The notes under the pieces were generated by a model. It saw only the letters and a list, made by a program, of their open reading frames with translations. It was not told where the DNA came from and ran no database searches. From Paenibacillus cremeus (lineage in GTDB: Bacteria > Bacillota > Bacilli > Paenibacillales > NBRC-103111), in NCBI RefSeq assembly GCF_007786445.1, contig NZ_VNJI01000001.1, positions 343,450 to 407,449 of the forward strand: DNA of 64,000 nt, given 5' to 3'. Below are positions 61,582 to 64,000 of the stretch, piece after piece; position 1 is the stretch's first letter, and every line of letters starts with the position of its first letter. A program made the position numbers and the translations under genes.

Positions 61582-62287
61582 TTACTCCGACGGTAAGAAT
61601 ACACCGGAAGAGATGATAGAAGCCGCTATTGGCATTGGCTATGAAGCGATAGCTATCACAGATCATGTTTGGAAGAGCAGCTCCTGGGTTCAACCTTACG
61701 CTTCACATCTTCGATCATTAAAACAAAAGTATCGGCATCAAATCCAGCTCTTTTCAGGAATCGAAGCGAAGGTCACGTCGCTCTGTGGTGATATTGACGC
61801 TGACCCAACCTTTGACACAATGGTGGATCTTGTTCTCGGTTCCATACATCGGATTCCAAAATCGGACGGGTATTTTAAAAAATCGGATATTGATTACTAT
61901 GCGAAAACTGTGATCATTGAAAACTGGCTTGAAGCGTTTAATAAGCTGCTCGAAAACCCGCGTGTCGATATTATCGCCCATCCGCTGTCAGAGCTAAAAG
62001 GATTTGGAATACGGCAGGAGGAACTGCCAATGATGGAAATTACCGATTCCATTGCAGCCTCAGGCAAAATACTCGAATTGAACGTCCGGTACAATACTGC
62101 TGACGACCCCGTCATTCGGCTCTCTGCGGATAAAGGTACCGCATTTCTAATTTCTTCTGACAGCCACAGCGTACAGGATTTGGTCGTAAACAGCCGACTG
62201 GTCAGAGATTTTGTGAATATGGGAATGTTTCGCATTATCGATATTCAACAATATTTAATTGCCAAAAAAGAGAAGACGATGGGCTAG
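61553..62287 (+). CDS. PHP-domain metal-dependent phosphohydrolase
   Basis: A 244-residue PHP enzyme: 'MDLHMHSNYSDGKNTPEEM' (first metal site), 'AIAITDHVW', 'GIEAKV', 'IIAHPLSE' and 'ISSDSHSVQDL' supply the His/Asp/Glu ligands of a three-metal site. It probably removes a phosphate. GGGAGGAGG lies before its ATG, inside the ATP-grasp gene. The pair ATP-grasp + PHP, divergent from GT2 + PIG-L, looks like one small biosynthetic unit. Confidence 0.88.
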   Translation: MLMDLHMHSNYSDGKNTPEEMIEAAIGIGYEAIAITDHVWKSSSWVQPYASHLRSLKQKYRHQIQLFSGIEAKVTSLCGDIDADPTFDTMVDLVLGSIHRIPKSDGYFKKSDIDYYAKTVIIENWLEAFNKLLENPRVDIIAHPLSELKGFGIRQEELPMMEITDSIAASGKILELNVRYNTADDPVIRLSADKGTAFLISSDSHSVQDLVVNSRLVRDFVNMGMFRIIDIQQYLIAKKEKTMG

Positions 62288-62307
62288 TTTATTTAAGCCG
62301 TACAGGC

Positions 62308-62335
62308 ACGTATAGGCGGCAACCCACATAAAATG
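62308..62335 (+). promoter_or_regulatory. possible SigE/SigK-type promoter of sigK
   Basis: AC (62308-62309), 17 bases, CATAAAATG (62327-62335). This fits the SigK pattern AC-N17-CATANNNT; sigK is known to be transcribed by SigE and then by SigK itself. Low-information motif. Confidence 0.35.
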
Positions 62336-62364
62336 TTACTAATCTCATCATGGGGGTGGCTGCA

Positions 62365-63066
62365 GTGCCAGGTTTTTTCTCTGCTATAGCCTTATTCATC
62401 AAAGAGTTAATGCTGCTGGTTTCTTATGTGAAAAACAACGCCTTTCCCCAGCCGCTTGCTGAGGAAGATGAAGAGAAGCATTTGCGTCTAATGGCACAAG
62501 GAAACCAGCATTCCCGTAATATTCTTATTGAACATAACCTAAGACTGGTCGCGCACATAGTCAAAAAATTCGACAACACCGGTGAAGATCTGGAGGACCT
62601 GATCTCGATTGGGACCATCGGCTTGATCAAAGCGATCGAATCTTTTTCCCCGGACAAAGGGACCAAGCTGGCTACGTTCGCTGCCCGATGTATCGAGAAT
62701 GAAATTCTCATGCATCTTCGTTCGTTAAAGAAAACGCGCAAAGACGTGTCGCTTCATGACCCCATCGGTACGGACAAGGAGGGCAACGAGATCACGCTGA
62801 TCGATATCCTCGGGACGGAAGCCGATGATGTGGTGGATAAAGTGCAGCTTAAGATTGAGAAGTCGAAAATATATAAGAATTTGGACATCCTGGATGACCG
62901 GGAGAAGGAAGTGGTCGTCGGCCGCTTCGGCCTCGAAGCGGGAGGCGAGGAGCGCACGCAGCGGGAGATTGCGAAGGAGCTGGGTATCAGCCGCAGCTAC
63001 GTGTCGCGGATCGAGAAGCGGGCGCTGATGAAGCTGTATCATGAGTTTTATAAGCAGAAGCGGTAA
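62365..63066 (+). CDS. sigK: sporulation sigma factor SigK
   Basis: A 233-residue sigma factor of the mother cell. '[20 protein letters not shown]', '[20 protein letters not shown]', '[20 protein letters not shown]' style region 2 and '[20 protein letters not shown]' region 4 follow B. subtilis SigK closely. The N-terminal 19 or so hydrophobic residues before SYVKNN are the pro-sequence that SpoIVFB cleaves. I chose GTG 62365 behind GGGGGTGG because it gives the right pro-sequence length; ATG 62350 is the alternative. The gene is intact, with no skin-type element between its halves. Confidence 0.95.
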   Translation: MPGFFSAIALFIKELMLLVSYVKNNAFPQPLAEEDEEKHLRLMAQGNQHSRNILIEHNLRLVAHIVKKFDNTGEDLEDLISIGTIGLIKAIESFSPDKGTKLATFAARCIENEILMHLRSLKKTRKDVSLHDPIGTDKEGNEITLIDILGTEADDVVDKVQLKIEKSKIYKNLDILDDREKEVVVGRFGLEAGGEERTQREIAKELGISRSYVSRIEKRALMKLYHEFYKQKR

Positions 63067-63131
63067 TAGCAGTCTGGTGGATGAGTCGCATACTTCATTG
63101 ATTTGGGTTCAGATAATGGAGGCGAATTCGA

Positions 63132-63794
63132 ATGACCTTCATCCAGTTGGAGCACGTGAGCAAGAAATATCGGATAGGCGGGGAAACGCTTCGGGCGTTG
63201 GATGATGTCTCGTTAGAAATCGATCACGGCGAGTTCGTGGCGATTATGGGGCCATCGGGGTCGGGAAAGTCGACGCTGATGAACATCTTGGGCTGCCTGG
63301 ATGTTGCAGATCAAGGAATATATGTGCTCGATGGGAAGGCGATCCATCAAATGAAGGATGCTCAGTTGGCTGAGATTCGGAATCGGAAGATCGGCTTCGT
63401 CTTTCAGAGCTTTAATTTGCTGCCACGGCTTAATGCCTATGCGAATGTAGAACTGCCACTTATTTATCGGGGCCTGAGTAAGCGTGAACGGGAGCCGCTG
63501 GTGATGCAGGCGCTGGAGGCGGTGGATCTCGTGGACCGCAGGCGGCACCTGCCTTCGGAGCTATCCGGCGGGCAGCAGCAGCGGGTTGCGATCGCCAGGA
63601 CGTTAGCCGGAGATCCGGCGATTATTCTGGCGGATGAGCCGACAGGATCATTGGATTCGAAGACGGGGACGGAGATTTTGGATATTTTCAAGCGATTGAA
63701 CGAGCTGGGCAGAACGATTGTCTTGATTACGCATGACCTGGCGGTTGCTCGGCAGGCGAAGCGGGTTGTGTATGTTCGGGATGGGGGTATATAA
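63132..63794 (+). CDS. ABC transporter ATP-binding protein (MacB/LolD type)
   Basis: A 220-residue ATPase with Walker A 'GPSGSGKSTLMNILGCLD', Q-loop 'FVFQSFNLLPRLNAYANVEL', signature 'LSGGQQQRVAIARTL', Walker B 'IILADEPTGSLDS' and switch 'LITHDLAVARQAKRV'. This group works with an FtsX-like permease to move peptides, antibiotics or lipoproteins. No permease gene follows: within 110 bases there is only a strong terminator, so the partner is missing, lies elsewhere, or was lost. GGAGGCG precedes the ATG. It is 65 bases after sigK. Confidence 0.9.
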   Translation: MTFIQLEHVSKKYRIGGETLRALDDVSLEIDHGEFVAIMGPSGSGKSTLMNILGCLDVADQGIYVLDGKAIHQMKDAQLAEIRNRKIGFVFQSFNLLPRLNAYANVELPLIYRGLSKREREPLVMQALEAVDLVDRRRHLPSELSGGQQQRVAIARTLAGDPAIILADEPTGSLDSKTGTEILDIFKRLNELGRTIVLITHDLAVARQAKRVVYVRDGGI

Positions 63795-63907
63795 GCCTTC
63801 TAAGAAACTATTATCATTGAAAAAACATTAGCTGTTTTAGAAAAAGTCCGTGTGGGAATCGAGGCCACTGAAGAACGTAAGGTTTTTGTTTAGAGGCTTA
63901 TCAATGC

Positions 63908-63950
63908 AAAAAGAAGACATCGCCTCCTAGGGATAGATGTCTTCTTTTTG
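63908..63950. terminator. strong terminator after the lone ATPase gene
   Basis: A 14-bp perfect stem, AAAAAGAAGACATC (63908-63921) with GATGTCTTCTTTTT (63936-63949). Between the ATPase stop and this hairpin there is a 27-codon open stretch without a start codon, possibly a gene remnant. Confidence 0.9.
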
Positions 63951-64000
63951 TTGTATCGGCTTATTGCCTTAATCCTTGAGCTTCAAGATTCGCTTGAGAT

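Noticed and set aside
62365..63066. skin-type element in sigK
   Set aside because: The gene is continuous and complete, with both halves in one frame.
63804..63893. Small gene ending in EATEERKVFV
   Set aside because: No start codon in frame after the preceding stop; at most a remnant.

Overview
The window reads as the chromosome of a spore-forming, moderately GC-rich Firmicute, most like Paenibacillus. The evidence is a full-length sporulation sigma factor (SigK), Bacillus-style fatty-acid oxidation genes (fadF, fadN-fadA-fadE, etfB-etfA), CcpA-type cre sites, two LplABC-type sugar importers, two large membrane-bound AraC regulators and many TTG/GTG starts with strong AGGAGG-type ribosome sites. 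The genus is an inference. No rRNA, tRNA, phage, insertion sequence or CRISPR array was seen.

Layout. 0-4.3 kb: end of an ABC-2 exporter and a secreted partner, an unknown protein with a duplicated domain, an EamA transporter. 4.3-17.3 kb: fatty-acid beta-oxidation; etfB-etfA on the minus strand diverge from fadF-fadN-fadA-fadE-acyl-CoA ligase-SCP2 on the plus strand, with a cre site between. 17.3-23.0 kb: a secreted Asp-box propeller protein under a cre-overlapped promoter, an AraC regulator divergent from a GH31 glycosidase, and a TetR regulator. 23.2-26.3 kb: a ykkC/guanidine-I riboswitch with an overlapping terminator, followed by a three-gene ABC importer. 26.4-31 kb: mntH, a decayed FAD-monooxygenase fragment, a ZIP transporter and a diguanylate cyclase with a C-terminal frameshift.

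31-58.8 kb looks like one polysaccharide-utilisation region: ROK regulator + LplABC-type importer; AraC regulator + Opp/Dpp-type importer + two sulfatases; AraC regulator and a second LplABC-type importer on the minus strand; then two heparinase II/III-like proteins (the first frameshifted) and a beta-helix lyase-like protein. None of the sulfatases or lyase-like enzymes has a visible signal peptide, so the likely plan is to import sulfated, uronate-containing oligosaccharides and break them down in the cytoplasm. 58.9-63.1 kb: a small glycan-modification cluster (GT2, PIG-L deacetylase, ATP-grasp, PHP) beside sigK, possibly acting in late sporulation. The window ends with a lone MacB-type ATPase.

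The most unusual feature is a family of tandem repeats with a 51-bp unit. It forms three arrays: inside the etfB/etfA gap, inside the fadN/fadA gap, and downstream of the GH31 gene. Each unit carries a small palindrome whose arms are conserved (AAAGCGG and CCGCTTT in two arrays) while the five loop bases vary. Other points to look at are two identical 20-bp palindromic operators exactly 51 bp apart in the divergent promoter at 53.2 kb, and a fossil 3' end of an AraC gene at 36.0 kb.
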